NCBI GenBank assembly: GCA_002435595.1
Contig: DJBL01000114.1
Span: 1-20,008, forward strand
Reading direction: 5' to 3'
DNA: 20,008 nt
Origin: Stenotrophomonas maltophilia
Lineage (GTDB): Bacteria > Pseudomonadota > Gammaproteobacteria > Xanthomonadales > Xanthomonadaceae
Shown here: one piece after another, positions 5,874 through 12,878 of the stretch
Position numbering within the stretch: position 1 is the stretch's first letter
Layout of the letters: every line of letters begins with the position of its first letter
Notes under the pieces: model-generated
What the model was told of the DNA's origin: nothing
Seen by the model: the letters and a program-made list of their open reading frames with translations, nothing else
Databases searched by the model: none
Program-made: the position numbers and the translations under genes

Positions 5874-7781
5874 ATGAGTGTGCAATCAGTCAATGCCGTG
5901 CCCGACGCCGGCCAGGCGATCCTTCCGGCCGAAGTGCCGATGGCCATGCCCGAGCAGTCCTTCCGCGACGGCCGCCTGCAGGTGCCGCGCCAGCGCACCG
6001 CGCCGCGGTTGATGGCGCTGCGGCGCTTCTACATCCTCGGCGGTACCGCGGCGATGACCATCGCGGCCACGGTGATGATGTGGAAGGTGCTGGCGGTCAG
6101 TGGCATCAGCGTGCTGGAGGCCTGCCTGCTGGTGCTGTTCGTGGCGCTGTTCGCCTGGATCGCGCTGTCCTTCGCCGGCGCCGTGGCCGGCTTCCTCACC
6201 GCTGTGTTCGATCGCGGCTACAAGCTGGGCATCGACCCGGACCAGCCGCTGCCGCAGGTGCACACCCGCACCGCGCTGCTGATGCCCACCTACAACGAAG
6301 ACCCGCGCCGGTTGCTGGCCGGCCTGCAGGCGATCTACGAGTCGGTGGCCGAGACCGGCCAGTTGGACAAGTTCGATTTCTTCGTGCTCAGCGATACCCG
6401 GCGCGAAGACATCGGTGCGGCCGAAGAACAGGCCTTCGCCGAGCTGTGCACCGCCGTGGACGGGCATGCGCGGCTGTTCTACCGCCGCCGCGGCGACAAC
6501 GGCGGGCGCAAGGCCGGCAACATCGCCGACTGGGTGCGGCGCTGGGGCGGTGGCTACCCGCAGATGCTGATCCTGGACGCGGACAGCCTGATGACCGGTG
6601 ACACCATCGTGCGCCTGGTCGCGGGCATGGAGCACAACCCCGACGTCGGCCTGATCCAGACCCTGCCGGCGGTGATCGGCGGGCGCACCCTGTTTGCGCG
6701 CATGCAGCAGTTCGGCGGGCGTGTGTACGGGCCGGTGATCGGTCGCGGCGTGGCTTGGTGGCATGGCGCGGAAAGCAACTACTGGGGCCACAACGCGATC
6801 ATCCGCACCGAGGCCTTCGCCGACAACGCCGGCCTGCCGGCGCTGCCGGGCCGGCAGCCGTTCGGCGGGCACGTGCTCAGCCATGATTTTGTCGAGGCCG
6901 CGCTGATGCGCCGTGGCGGCTGGGCCACGCACATGGTGCCCTACCTCAAAGGCAGCTACGAAGAAGGCCCGCCGACGCTGACCGACATGCTGGTGCGCGA
7001 CCGCCGCTGGTGCCAGGGCAACCTGCAGCACGCCAAGGTGGTGGCCTCCAAAGGCCTGCACTGGGTCAGCCGCATGCACATGATGATCGGCATCGGCCAT
7101 TACTTCACCGCGCCGATGTGGGCCATGCTGATGCTGATCGGCATCGCCATCCCGCTGTTCCAGGGCGGCATCGATTTCAATGAAATGCTGCACCTCTCGC
7201 CCAGCCTGTACTGGCGCCACCAGGACGAGGAGAAGGTGATCCGCATGTTCGCCATCACCATGGTGGTGCTGCTCACCCCCAAGGTGCTGGGGTACATCGC
7301 GATGCTGCTGGATCCGGTCGAGCGCCGCGGCTGTGGCGGTGGCATCCGCGCGCTGCTGTCGATGCTGCTGGAAACCCTGCTGGCCGCGCTGATGGCGCCG
7401 GTGGTGATGTACGTGCAGTCGCGTGGCGTGGCCGAAGTGCTGGCCGGCAAGGATTCGGGCTGGGACGCGCAGCAGCGCGACGATGGCGGCATTTCCTGGC
7501 CGGCGCTGATCCGCGGTTACGGCGGCCTGAGCGTGTTCGGGCTGTTCATGGGCCTGCTGGCCTACGCGGTGTCGCCGTCGCTGGCGGCGTGGATGGCCCC
7601 GGTGGTGATCGGCATGGTGCTGGCCATCCCGGTGGTGGCGCTCACCTCCGCACGCGGGCCGGGCACGCTCATGCACCGCTTGCGGCTGATGGAGATCCCC
7701 GAAGAGACCGCACCGCCCAAGGTGCTGGTGCGCGCGGCGCAACTGCGCCAGGCCGCCGCCGAGCGCAGGGCGCTGGGCTGA
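5874..7781 (+). CDS. opgH: Glucans biosynthesis glucosyltransferase OpgH (MdoH)
   Basis: 635 residues. OpgH is the inner-membrane GT2 glucosyltransferase that makes the beta-1,2-linked backbone of osmoregulated periplasmic glucans from UDP-glucose and moves it across the membrane. Two hydrophobic segments (about 53-75 and 80-110) lead into the cytoplasmic catalytic domain. That domain contains LMPTYNEDP at 136-143, the DAD metal/UDP motif at 235-237, the catalytic-base motif SHDFVEA (Asp338) and the processive RRWCQGN at 377-383. Four or more hydrophobic segments follow, from about 395 to 600. AGGA at 5861-5864 precedes the ATG by 9 bases. The protein is shorter than E. coli OpgH, mainly at the N-terminus, as expected in Xanthomonadaceae, where the homologue is known as hrpM. 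opgG, its usual operon partner elsewhere, is absent. Confidence 0.95.
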   Translation: MSVQSVNAVPDAGQAILPAEVPMAMPEQSFRDGRLQVPRQRTAPRLMALRRFYILGGTAAMTIAATVMMWKVLAVSGISVLEACLLVLFVALFAWIALSFAGAVAGFLTAVFDRGYKLGIDPDQPLPQVHTRTALLMPTYNEDPRRLLAGLQAIYESVAETGQLDKFDFFVLSDTRREDIGAAEEQAFAELCTAVDGHARLFYRRRGDNGGRKAGNIADWVRRWGGGYPQMLILDADSLMTGDTIVRLVAGMEHNPDVGLIQTLPAVIGGRTLFARMQQFGGRVYGPVIGRGVAWWHGAESNYWGHNAIIRTEAFADNAGLPALPGRQPFGGHVLSHDFVEAALMRRGGWATHMVPYLKGSYEEGPPTLTDMLVRDRRWCQGNLQHAKVVASKGLHWVSRMHMMIGIGHYFTAPMWAMLMLIGIAIPLFQGGIDFNEMLHLSPSLYWRHQDEEKVIRMFAITMVVLLTPKVLGYIAMLLDPVERRGCGGGIRALLSMLLETLLAALMAPVVMYVQSRGVAEVLAGKDSGWDAQQRDDGGISWPALIRGYGGLSVFGLFMGLLAYAVSPSLAAWMAPVVIGMVLAIPVVALTSARGPGTLMHRLRLMEIPEETAPPKVLVRAAQLRQAAAERRALG

Positions 7782-7802
7782 CCCGACGGCACGGCGGCAC
7801 TG

Positions 7803-7808
7803 CATAAT
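7803..7808 (+). promoter_or_regulatory. candidate -10 for the esterase operon
   Basis: CATAAT (five of six) lies 27 bases before the ATG at 7835. A CTGACC at 7778-7783 could be a -35, with a long 19-base spacer that overlaps the opgH stop. Confidence 0.4.
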
Positions 7809-7834
7809 GCGGTTCGACTGTCGTGGAGCCGCAC

Positions 7835-8497
7835 ATGCTGGATACCGTCATCAATGAAACCGGCACCGACCCGCAATGGGCGGTGCTGTGGCTGCACGGC
7901 CTGGGTGCCGACGGCCATGACTTCGCCCCGATCGTGCCCGAACTGCTGCGTCCGCATTGGCCGGCGATCCGCTTCGTGTTCCCGCATGCGCCGGTGCAGC
8001 CGATCACCATCAACAACGGCCTGCCGATGCGCGCCTGGTATGACCTGGTCAGCATGGACTTCCGCTCGCGCGCCGACGCGGCCGGCGTGGATGCCTCGGT
8101 GCAGGCGCTGGAGGCGCTGATCCAGCAGCAGGTCGACGCCGGCATCCCGGCCGAGCGGATCCTGCTGGCCGGCTTCTCCCAGGGGGGAGCGGTGATCCTC
8201 AGCGCGGTGCTGCGCCGGACCGCGCCACTGGCCGGTCTGATCGCCTTGTCCACCTACCTGCCAGACCCGGAGAACGCCGCGGCCCGTGCCGTGCCCGATG
8301 GCATCCGGCCGCCGGTGTTCATGGCCCACGGCACGCAGGATCCGGTGATCCCGCAGGCCGTTGCCGCCCATACCGCACAGACCCTGAAGGACCTCGGTTT
8401 CCCGCTGCAGTGGCAGTCCTATCCGATGGCCCACCAGGTCTGCACGGAGGAGCTTGAGGCCCTCGGCGACTGGCTCGACGCCCGCTTCGCCGGCTGA
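7835..8497 (+). CDS. Alpha/beta-hydrolase carboxylesterase (phospholipase/carboxylesterase family)
   Basis: 220 residues from the ATG at 7835, chosen over an in-frame GTG at 7823 because GGAG at 7826-7829 is correctly spaced for it. The family is the small cytoplasmic carboxylesterase group related to Pseudomonas EstB and eukaryotic acyl-protein thioesterases. The fold's landmarks are visible: LWLHGLGADGHDF at about 18-30 (oxyanion hole), the nucleophile elbow GFSQGG with Ser115, HGTQDPVIP with Asp169, and the final YPMAHQV with His200. It hydrolyses short acyl esters; the natural substrate is unknown. There is no signal peptide. The stop is 3 bases from the algZ start, so the two are surely cotranscribed, although no functional link to the two-component system is obvious. 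Confidence 0.92.
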   Translation: MLDTVINETGTDPQWAVLWLHGLGADGHDFAPIVPELLRPHWPAIRFVFPHAPVQPITINNGLPMRAWYDLVSMDFRSRADAAGVDASVQALEALIQQQVDAGIPAERILLAGFSQGGAVILSAVLRRTAPLAGLIALSTYLPDPENAAARAVPDGIRPPVFMAHGTQDPVIPQAVAAHTAQTLKDLGFPLQWQSYPMAHQVCTEELEALGDWLDARFAG

Positions 8498-8500
8498 GCC

Positions 8501-9547
8501 ATGAACGACCCCCGCCAGCTGCCGTGGTTGCCCGAACTGTGCCGCCTGCCGCGGCTGGCGGCGATGCTCGGCCTGGCCGAGCTGGTGGTGGTGGTGGTCG
8601 CGCTGGCGCCGGATGGCAGCCGGCACTGGAGCATCTCCGATTTCTTCTCGGCCAGCGGGTTCGCGCTGTGGCTGGCGCTGGCGGTGACGGTGTGCCTGTG
8701 CGCCGCCCGCACCGCGCTGTCGCGCCTGCCCGAGCTGCCCGGCACGCTGCTGGCGGTGGCGATGACCGCGTTGATCGCCGCGCTCTGCGCCGGCGTGGTG
8801 CACGGCCTGTATGGCGTGCTCGACAGCGATGGGTTCGCCCACCAGGTCGGGTTCTGGCGCTTCACCCTGGGCAGCGCCACCATGACCGCGCTGATCGTGG
8901 CGCTGGCGTTGCGCTACTTCTACGTCAGCGATCGCTGGAGCGCACAGACCGTGGCCAATGCACGGGCCCAGGCCGACGCGCTGCAGGCGCGGATCCGCCC
9001 GCACTTCCTGTTCAACAGCATGAACCTGATCGCCAGTCTGGTACGCCGCGATCCGGTGGTGGCCGAGCGTGCGGTGCTGGACCTGTCCGACCTGTTCCGC
9101 GCCGCGCTCGGTGCCGGCGAGGGCGATTCCACCCTGCAGGCCGAGTGCGAACTGGCCGAGCGCTACCTGTCCATCGAGTCGCTGCGCCTGGGCGAGCGCC
9201 TGCAGGTGCAGTGGCAACGCGAGGAACCGCTGCCCTGGGCACTGCCGATGCCGCGGCTGGTGCTGCAGCCGCTGGTGGAGAACGCCGTGCTGCACGGCAT
9301 CTCGCGGCTGCCCGGTGGCGGCACCATCGTCATCGCGCTGGCCTGCCAGGGCAGCCAGTTGCATATCCGCGTGCACAACCCGGCCCCGGACCCGCAGGCA
9401 CGCGCACTGCCGCTGGCGCACGGTGCCGGCCATGCCCAGCGCAGCATCGCCCATCGCCTGGCCTGGCGTTTCGGGCCGGCCGCGCGGATGACGGGGGCAT
9501 GGAGCGACGGCTACTATGCATGCGACATCACCGTGCCGGTGCCGTGA
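8501..9547 (+). CDS. algZ: LytS/AlgZ-type sensor histidine kinase
   Basis: 348 residues. Four hydrophobic segments (about 20-36, 52-69, 82-104 and 121-141) anchor it in the inner membrane with little periplasmic sequence. A linker leads to the HisKA-type LytS motif RIRPHFLFNSMNLIASLV, phospho-acceptor His168. An ATPase domain follows with the N box LVENAVLHG (Asn261) and Gly-rich GGGTIVI. This class autophosphorylates and passes phosphate to a LytTR regulator, here the next gene. In Pseudomonas aeruginosa AlgZ (FimS) with AlgR controls alginate, twitching and virulence genes, and the same algZ-algR-hemC order is seen there. The signal it senses is unknown. It starts 3 bases after the esterase stop. 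A run of GTG codons at 8584-8598 encodes five consecutive valines in the first membrane segment. Confidence 0.92.
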   Translation: MNDPRQLPWLPELCRLPRLAAMLGLAELVVVVVALAPDGSRHWSISDFFSASGFALWLALAVTVCLCAARTALSRLPELPGTLLAVAMTALIAALCAGVVHGLYGVLDSDGFAHQVGFWRFTLGSATMTALIVALALRYFYVSDRWSAQTVANARAQADALQARIRPHFLFNSMNLIASLVRRDPVVAERAVLDLSDLFRAALGAGEGDSTLQAECELAERYLSIESLRLGERLQVQWQREEPLPWALPMPRLVLQPLVENAVLHGISRLPGGGTIVIALACQGSQLHIRVHNPAPDPQARALPLAHGAGHAQRSIAHRLAWRFGPAARMTGAWSDGYYACDITVPVP

Positions 9548-9557
9548 GGAAACGCCC

Positions 9558-10286
9558 TTGAAGGTGGTCATTGCCGATGACGAGCCGCTGGCCCGCGAGC
9601 GCCTGCGCAGCCTGCTGGCCGAGCTGGCCGGGGTGGAGGTGGTGGCCGAGGCCGAAAACGGCGAGCAGGCGCTGCATGCCTGCGCTGCGCTGCAACCGGA
9701 CCTGGTCCTGCTCGATATCGCCATGCCCGGCCTGGACGGGCTGGAGGCGGCGCGGCACCTGGCCACCTTCGACCCGCGCCCGGCGGTGGTGTTCTGCACC
9801 GCCTACGACGCGCATGCGCTGTCGGCCTTTGAAGCGGCCGCGATCGACTACCTGATGAAGCCGGTGCGTCCGGAGCGCCTGGCGGCGGCGCTGGAGCGGG
9901 CGCGGACCTTCCTGGCCGGCCGCAGCGGGCAGCCCAGCGCGGCCAGCCAACAGGCGCGCACGCTGCTGTGCGCGCGGCTGCGTGGCAGCCTGCGGCTGAT
10001 CCCGATCGAAGACATCCACTACCTGCAGGCCGAAGAGAAATACGTGGTGGTCCACCACGCGCGGGGCGAGGACCTCCTGGAGGAATCGCTGAAGTCGCTG
10101 GAAGAGGAATTCGGCAACCGCTTCGTGCGCATCCACCGCAACTGTCTGGTCGCCCGCCATGAGCTGATCGAGCTGCGACGAAATGGCGCAGGCCAGGTCC
10201 AGGCCGTGCTGCGCCATGGCAAGGCCCCGCTGGAAGTCAGCCGACGCTGCGTGGCCAGCATCAAGCAGGACCTCAAGCACCTGTAA
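9558..10286 (+). CDS. algR: LytTR response regulator AlgR
   Basis: 242 residues starting at TTG 9558. That start is favoured because GAGGA at 9546-9550, overlapping the algZ stop, is 7 bases before it, and because the protein then begins directly with the receiver strand KVVIADDEP. An upstream in-frame ATG at 9516 would overlap algZ by 32 bases and add a tail unlike the family. Receiver: acidic pocket D7-D8, phosphorylated Asp53 (LLDIAMPGLDG), Thr81 and Lys101. The LytTR DNA-binding domain covers about 137-238 with IHYLQAEEKYVVVH and FVRIHRNCLVAR. It acts as a transcription factor under AlgZ. The TTG start may lower its translation relative to the kinase. Confidence 0.93.
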   Translation: MKVVIADDEPLARERLRSLLAELAGVEVVAEAENGEQALHACAALQPDLVLLDIAMPGLDGLEAARHLATFDPRPAVVFCTAYDAHALSAFEAAAIDYLMKPVRPERLAAALERARTFLAGRSGQPSAASQQARTLLCARLRGSLRLIPIEDIHYLQAEEKYVVVHHARGEDLLEESLKSLEEEFGNRFVRIHRNCLVARHELIELRRNGAGQVQAVLRHGKAPLEVSRRCVASIKQDLKHL

Positions 10287-10289
10287 AAT
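10284..10289 (+). promoter_or_regulatory. candidate internal -10 for hemC
   Basis: TAAAAT overlaps the algR stop codon and ends exactly 6 bases before the hemC ATG, which would give a leaderless hemC transcript. No convincing -35 is present, and hemC has no Shine-Dalgarno, which agrees with leaderless translation or coupling to algR. Confidence 0.35.
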
Positions 10290-10295
10290 GGGTCC

Positions 10296-11207
10296 ATGAA
10301 GACCCTGCGCATCGCCACCCGAAAGAGCCCGCTTGCCCTGTGGCAGAGCGAACACGTCGCCGACCGCCTGCGTCAGGCACACCCGGGGCTGGAGGTGGTG
10401 CTGGTGCCGATGAGCACCCGCGGCGATGAAGTGCTGGACCGCTCGCTGGCGGCGATCGGCGGCAAGGGCCTGTTCCTGAAAGAGCTGGAACTGGCGATGC
10501 TGCGCGGCGACGCCGACTGCGCCGTGCACTCGCTCAAGGACGTGCCGATGGAGCTGGACGCGCCGTTCGCGCTGCCGGCCATGCTGCCCCGGCACGATCC
10601 GGCCGACGGTTTCATCTCCAACCTCTACGCCTCGGTGGACGCGCTGCCGATCGGCGCGCGCGTGGGCACCTCTTCGCTGCGCCGCCAGGCCCAGCTGCGC
10701 GCGCTGCGCCCGGACCTGGAGCTGCTGGACCTGCGTGGCAACGTCAACACGCGCCTGGCCAAGCTGGACAACGGCGGCTACGACGCCATCGTGCTGGCCG
10801 TGGCCGGGCTGGAACGGCTGGGCCTGGGCAACCGGATCGTGGCGCGGCTGGCCGCCCCGGCATGGTTGCCGGCGCCGGCGCAGGGCGCGGTGACGGTGGA
10901 ATGCAACGGCGAAGATGCCCAGGTCATGGCGCTGTTTGCCGCGCTCGACGATGCCTCGACCCGCGCCTGCGTGGAGGCCGAGCGCGCCATGAACCGCGCG
11001 CTGCATGGCAGCTGCCACGTACCGGTGGCCGGCTACGCGCAATGGGAAGGGCAGGATCTGTTCCTGCAGGGCCTGGTCGGTGGCGTGGCCGATGGCCGCC
11101 TGGTGCGGGCCGAGGCGCGTGGCCCGGGCAGCGACCCGGAGGCGCTGGGCAGGCAGGTGGCGGCGGGGCTGCTGGCAGGCGGCGCGGGGGAATTGCTGGG
11201 CGTGTAG
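10296..11207 (+). CDS. hemC: Hydroxymethylbilane synthase (porphobilinogen deaminase)
   Basis: 303 residues, typical length. The enzyme condenses four porphobilinogen molecules into hydroxymethylbilane, the third step of tetrapyrrole synthesis, in the cytoplasm. Signatures: the N-terminal RIATRKSPLALWQ; GGKGLFLKELE at 55-65; VHSLKDVP with the catalytic Asp82; VGTSSLRRQAQL at 123-134; LDLRGNVNTRLAKLD at 144-158; and the cofactor loop HGSCHVPVA, in which Cys240 carries the dipyrromethane cofactor. It starts 9 bases after algR and ends the co-directional run. No hemD is visible after it; a pair of REP elements and a converging gene follow instead. Confidence 0.97.
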   Translation: MKTLRIATRKSPLALWQSEHVADRLRQAHPGLEVVLVPMSTRGDEVLDRSLAAIGGKGLFLKELELAMLRGDADCAVHSLKDVPMELDAPFALPAMLPRHDPADGFISNLYASVDALPIGARVGTSSLRRQAQLRALRPDLELLDLRGNVNTRLAKLDNGGYDAIVLAVAGLERLGLGNRIVARLAAPAWLPAPAQGAVTVECNGEDAQVMALFAALDDASTRACVEAERAMNRALHGSCHVPVAGYAQWEGQDLFLQGLVGGVADGRLVRAEARGPGSDPEALGRQVAAGLLAGGAGELLGV

Positions 11208-11232
11208 CCGGGCTGCGGGCGGCAGGGCAATA

Positions 11233-11258
11233 GGCAGCCGACCCACGGTCGGCTCTAC
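11233..11258 (-). repeat. GTAG-type REP element (SMAG-like), unit B
   Basis: Read on the minus strand, this 26-base unit starts with GTAG (11258-11255) and ends GGTCGGCTGCC. It forms a perfect 8-bp stem (AGCCGACC at 11236-11243, GGTCGGCT at 11247-11254) with a 3-base loop. A terminal GTAG and a stem of this composition are the marks of the SMAG elements described from Stenotrophomonas maltophilia. Confidence 0.8.
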
Positions 11259-11264
11259 GGGGGT

Positions 11265-11290
11265 GGCAGCCGACCGACGGCGGGCGCTAC
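11265..11290 (-). repeat. GTAG-type REP element (SMAG-like), unit A, degenerate stem
   Basis: Second 26-base unit in the same orientation, separated from unit B by six bases. It has the same GTAG start (11290-11287) and the same GGTCGGCTGCC end. Its stem carries two mismatches and a G-T pair. The TAG of its GTAG is the stop codon of the DUF481 gene. The tandem pair lies between converging genes and probably acts as a shared transcript end. Confidence 0.75.
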
Positions 11291-12063
11291 TTGAACTTGT
11301 AGACCACGTTCATCGTGGTCAGCGTGTCGGTCTTGCGCTTGTCTTCGGCCACGTCGCTGTTGTAACGCGCCTGCCAACCGGCCTTCAGCGCCAGGTGTTC
11401 GTTCATGCTCACCGACACGCCGAAGTCGTTCTGGCCGAAGGTGTTGTACGAGCCCGATTCCACCAGCAGGGTGTTGACCAGGTCGGTGTTGGGGGTGAGC
11501 GAGTACTTCACGTCGAACAGCCCGCGGCCGATCAGGCCGGTGCGGGTGGAGTCGTCTTCGGTGTTGTGCGTGCGGCGCACACCGGGGCCGATCTGCGCAT
11601 CCATGTAAAAGCGGTCGCCTTCCACCAGCCGGGTGCCGTAACCCAGACCGAACGAGCTCTGGCGATCGTAGGTGGCGAAATCGTCGCGCTCGTAACGCAC
11701 CGTGGCCGTCAGCTGGCGGTGCTCGCCCAGCTGGAGCGCGCTGCCGGCGCTGCCGGTGTAGCGGTTGGCGGTGGTGTTGCGGCGCTTGGTGGTGGTGCCG
11801 TCGTCGTTGGTTTCCACGTACTCCGAGCGCGAGCGCAGCCCGAACAGGTCCATGCTGTGGACCCAGTCATCGTCGGTGTAGCGCAGGCGCAGCCGGCCGT
11901 TGGCGCTCTCGGTGTTGCTGTTGCCGCGGGACGAGGCGAAGCCGAGTTCACCGCCGCTGCCACTCCAGGGCGAGGTCATCGCGGCCGGGTCGGTGGTGTC
12001 CTGTGCGAAGGCCACCGGGGCACACAGCAGCAGGGGAACAAGCAACGAGACGCGCAGGGACAT
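11287..12063 (-). CDS. DUF481 (YdiY-like) outer-membrane protein
   Basis: 258 residues from the ATG at 12063, which has GGAG 9 bases upstream and gives a clean signal peptide (MSLRVSLLVPLLLCAPVAFA, cleavage before QDT). The mature protein is a run of amphipathic beta strands. Its start is typical of DUF481: WSGSGGELGFASSRGNSNTESANGRL has the 'GxxxxxGNSxT' pattern. A TDDDW...LFGLRSRSE strand, LGYGTRLVEGDRFYMDAQIGPGVRR and a C-terminal VVYKFK follow. Members are called salt-induced outer-membrane proteins; their molecular function is not settled. Outer-membrane barrels usually end in Phe, whereas here a Lys follows the Phe before a stop supplied by a REP element. The gene is monocistronic and converges on hemC. 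Confidence 0.85.
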   Translation of the reverse strand: MSLRVSLLVPLLLCAPVAFAQDTTDPAAMTSPWSGSGGELGFASSRGNSNTESANGRLRLRYTDDDWVHSMDLFGLRSRSEYVETNDDGTTTKRRNTTANRYTGSAGSALQLGEHRQLTATVRYERDDFATYDRQSSFGLGYGTRLVEGDRFYMDAQIGPGVRRTHNTEDDSTRTGLIGRGLFDVKYSLTPNTDLVNTLLVESGSYNTFGQNDFGVSVSMNEHLALKAGWQARYNSDVAEDKRKTDTLTTMNVVYKFK

Positions 12064-12180
12064 CAACGGTTCTCCGGAACGAACAGGGGGAAAATGCAAC
12101 GGGGGATGATACTGGATGCGTCATGCAGGCAATTCGCGCCCGCGTCGCCGCTTTAGCAGGGGTTCGGGCTACGCGCCTGT

Positions 12181-12786
12181 TCAGGGTAGCGCGACGCGCA
12201 CCGTGGGGTCATTGAAGCGCGAGTAGCGCAGCGTGATCCGGTACGTGTGGCCCTGGGTCTGGCCGACGCGCTGGATCTGCGCGGGCAGGCCCTGCGCATT
12301 GATCCAGTACAGCATGCCGTCCGGCGCGGCAGTGGCGTGGCGCACGCTGTACTTGTGGGTGGGCTCGCCATCCAGCGATGCCGCGCCCAGGTCGTCCACC
12401 TGCAGCTCGGCCGGTGCCAGGTCGGCCAACGGGTTGCGCCATTGGGCCAGCATGCTCTGCGGCACCGGCACCTGGCGTACCTCGCCGGCGCGCTGCAGGA
12501 AGAAGGTTCCGCCGATGACCAGCTGCGGGCCATCCGGGGTCTGCAGGCGGTAGCGGTCCGGCGCCTCGAAGTCCAGCGTGGTCTCCACCGTGCGCGGGCC
12601 TTCCATGCGCAAGGCCGCATGGAAGCTGCGCAGCTGCCCGAAGCGCGCGCTGGCGGCCAGTACCGCCTGCGCGGGGGAGGCGGCGGGCACTGCGGCCGGC
12701 ACCGCGGCCGGGGCCGCCGGTTCGGGGGCGGCCCCACAGCCGGACAACAACGCGGAGACGAGCAGGGCGGCGGGCAACAGGCGCAT
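12181..12786 (-). CDS. Lipoprotein with a LolA-like fold, function unknown
   Basis: 201 residues from the ATG at 12786, which gives a compact lipoprotein signal MRLLPAALLVSALLSGC with the acylated residue Cys17. The residue after the Cys is Gly, not Asp, so sorting to the outer membrane is likely. A linker of Ala/Pro repeats (about 20-43) leads to a domain that starts with PAQAVLAASARFGQLRSFHAALRM and continues with strands such as DFEAPDRYRLQTPDG, GTFFLQRAG and THKYSVRHA. The pattern of one helix followed by a curved sheet resembles LolA, LolB and LppX-type lipid-binding lipoproteins; that is an inference from pattern. The Shine-Dalgarno is poor, and a GTG at 12819 is possible. It diverges from the WYL regulator, with only 92 bases between the two starts. 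Confidence 0.75.
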   Translation of the reverse strand: MRLLPAALLVSALLSGCGAAPEPAAPAAVPAAVPAASPAQAVLAASARFGQLRSFHAALRMEGPRTVETTLDFEAPDRYRLQTPDGPQLVIGGTFFLQRAGEVRQVPVPQSMLAQWRNPLADLAPAELQVDDLGAASLDGEPTHKYSVRHATAAPDGMLYWINAQGLPAQIQRVGQTQGHTYRITLRYSRFNDPTVRVALP

Positions 12787-12866
12787 GAAGGGGGGCGAGG
12801 ACAGGTATCGGGCGTTCACGATAGCCGAAGATGGGTCCGGGGCCGCCACAATGGCGACGACTCGGA

Positions 12867-12872
12867 CATAAT
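12867..12872 (+). promoter_or_regulatory. -10 of a leaderless promoter for the WYL regulator
   Basis: CATAAT ends 6 bases before the ATG at 12879, so transcription should start at or next to the start codon. No Shine-Dalgarno lies ahead of the ATG, which supports a leaderless mRNA. No -35 can be recognised. Confidence 0.5.
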
Positions 12873-12878
12873 CGGCTC

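Noticed and set aside
5886..7805. 639-codon open frame antisense to opgH
   Set aside because: It mirrors the opgH reading frame in GC-rich DNA, has His/Gln/Arg-rich low-complexity sequence and no domain; opgH is unambiguous.
8583..8599. GTG trinucleotide repeat in algZ as a phase-variation tract
   Set aside because: It is a multiple of three, so slippage would not break the frame, and runs of Val GTG codons are common in membrane helices of GC-rich genomes.
10288..10299. Three-codon ORF (ATG GGT CCA TGA) overlapping the hemC start
   Set aside because: It has no ribosome-binding site and can arise by chance; a role in coupling is conceivable but unsupported.
7562..11246. Two long antisense frames (745 and 572 codons) over the esterase-hemC run
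   Set aside because: Composition is that of mirrored GC-rich codons, and the sense genes have complete motifs throughout.
12660..12720. GC-rich Ala/Pro repeat in the lipoprotein as a functional DNA repeat
   Set aside because: It encodes a normal flexible linker after a lipobox; repeats of this kind follow from the amino acid composition.
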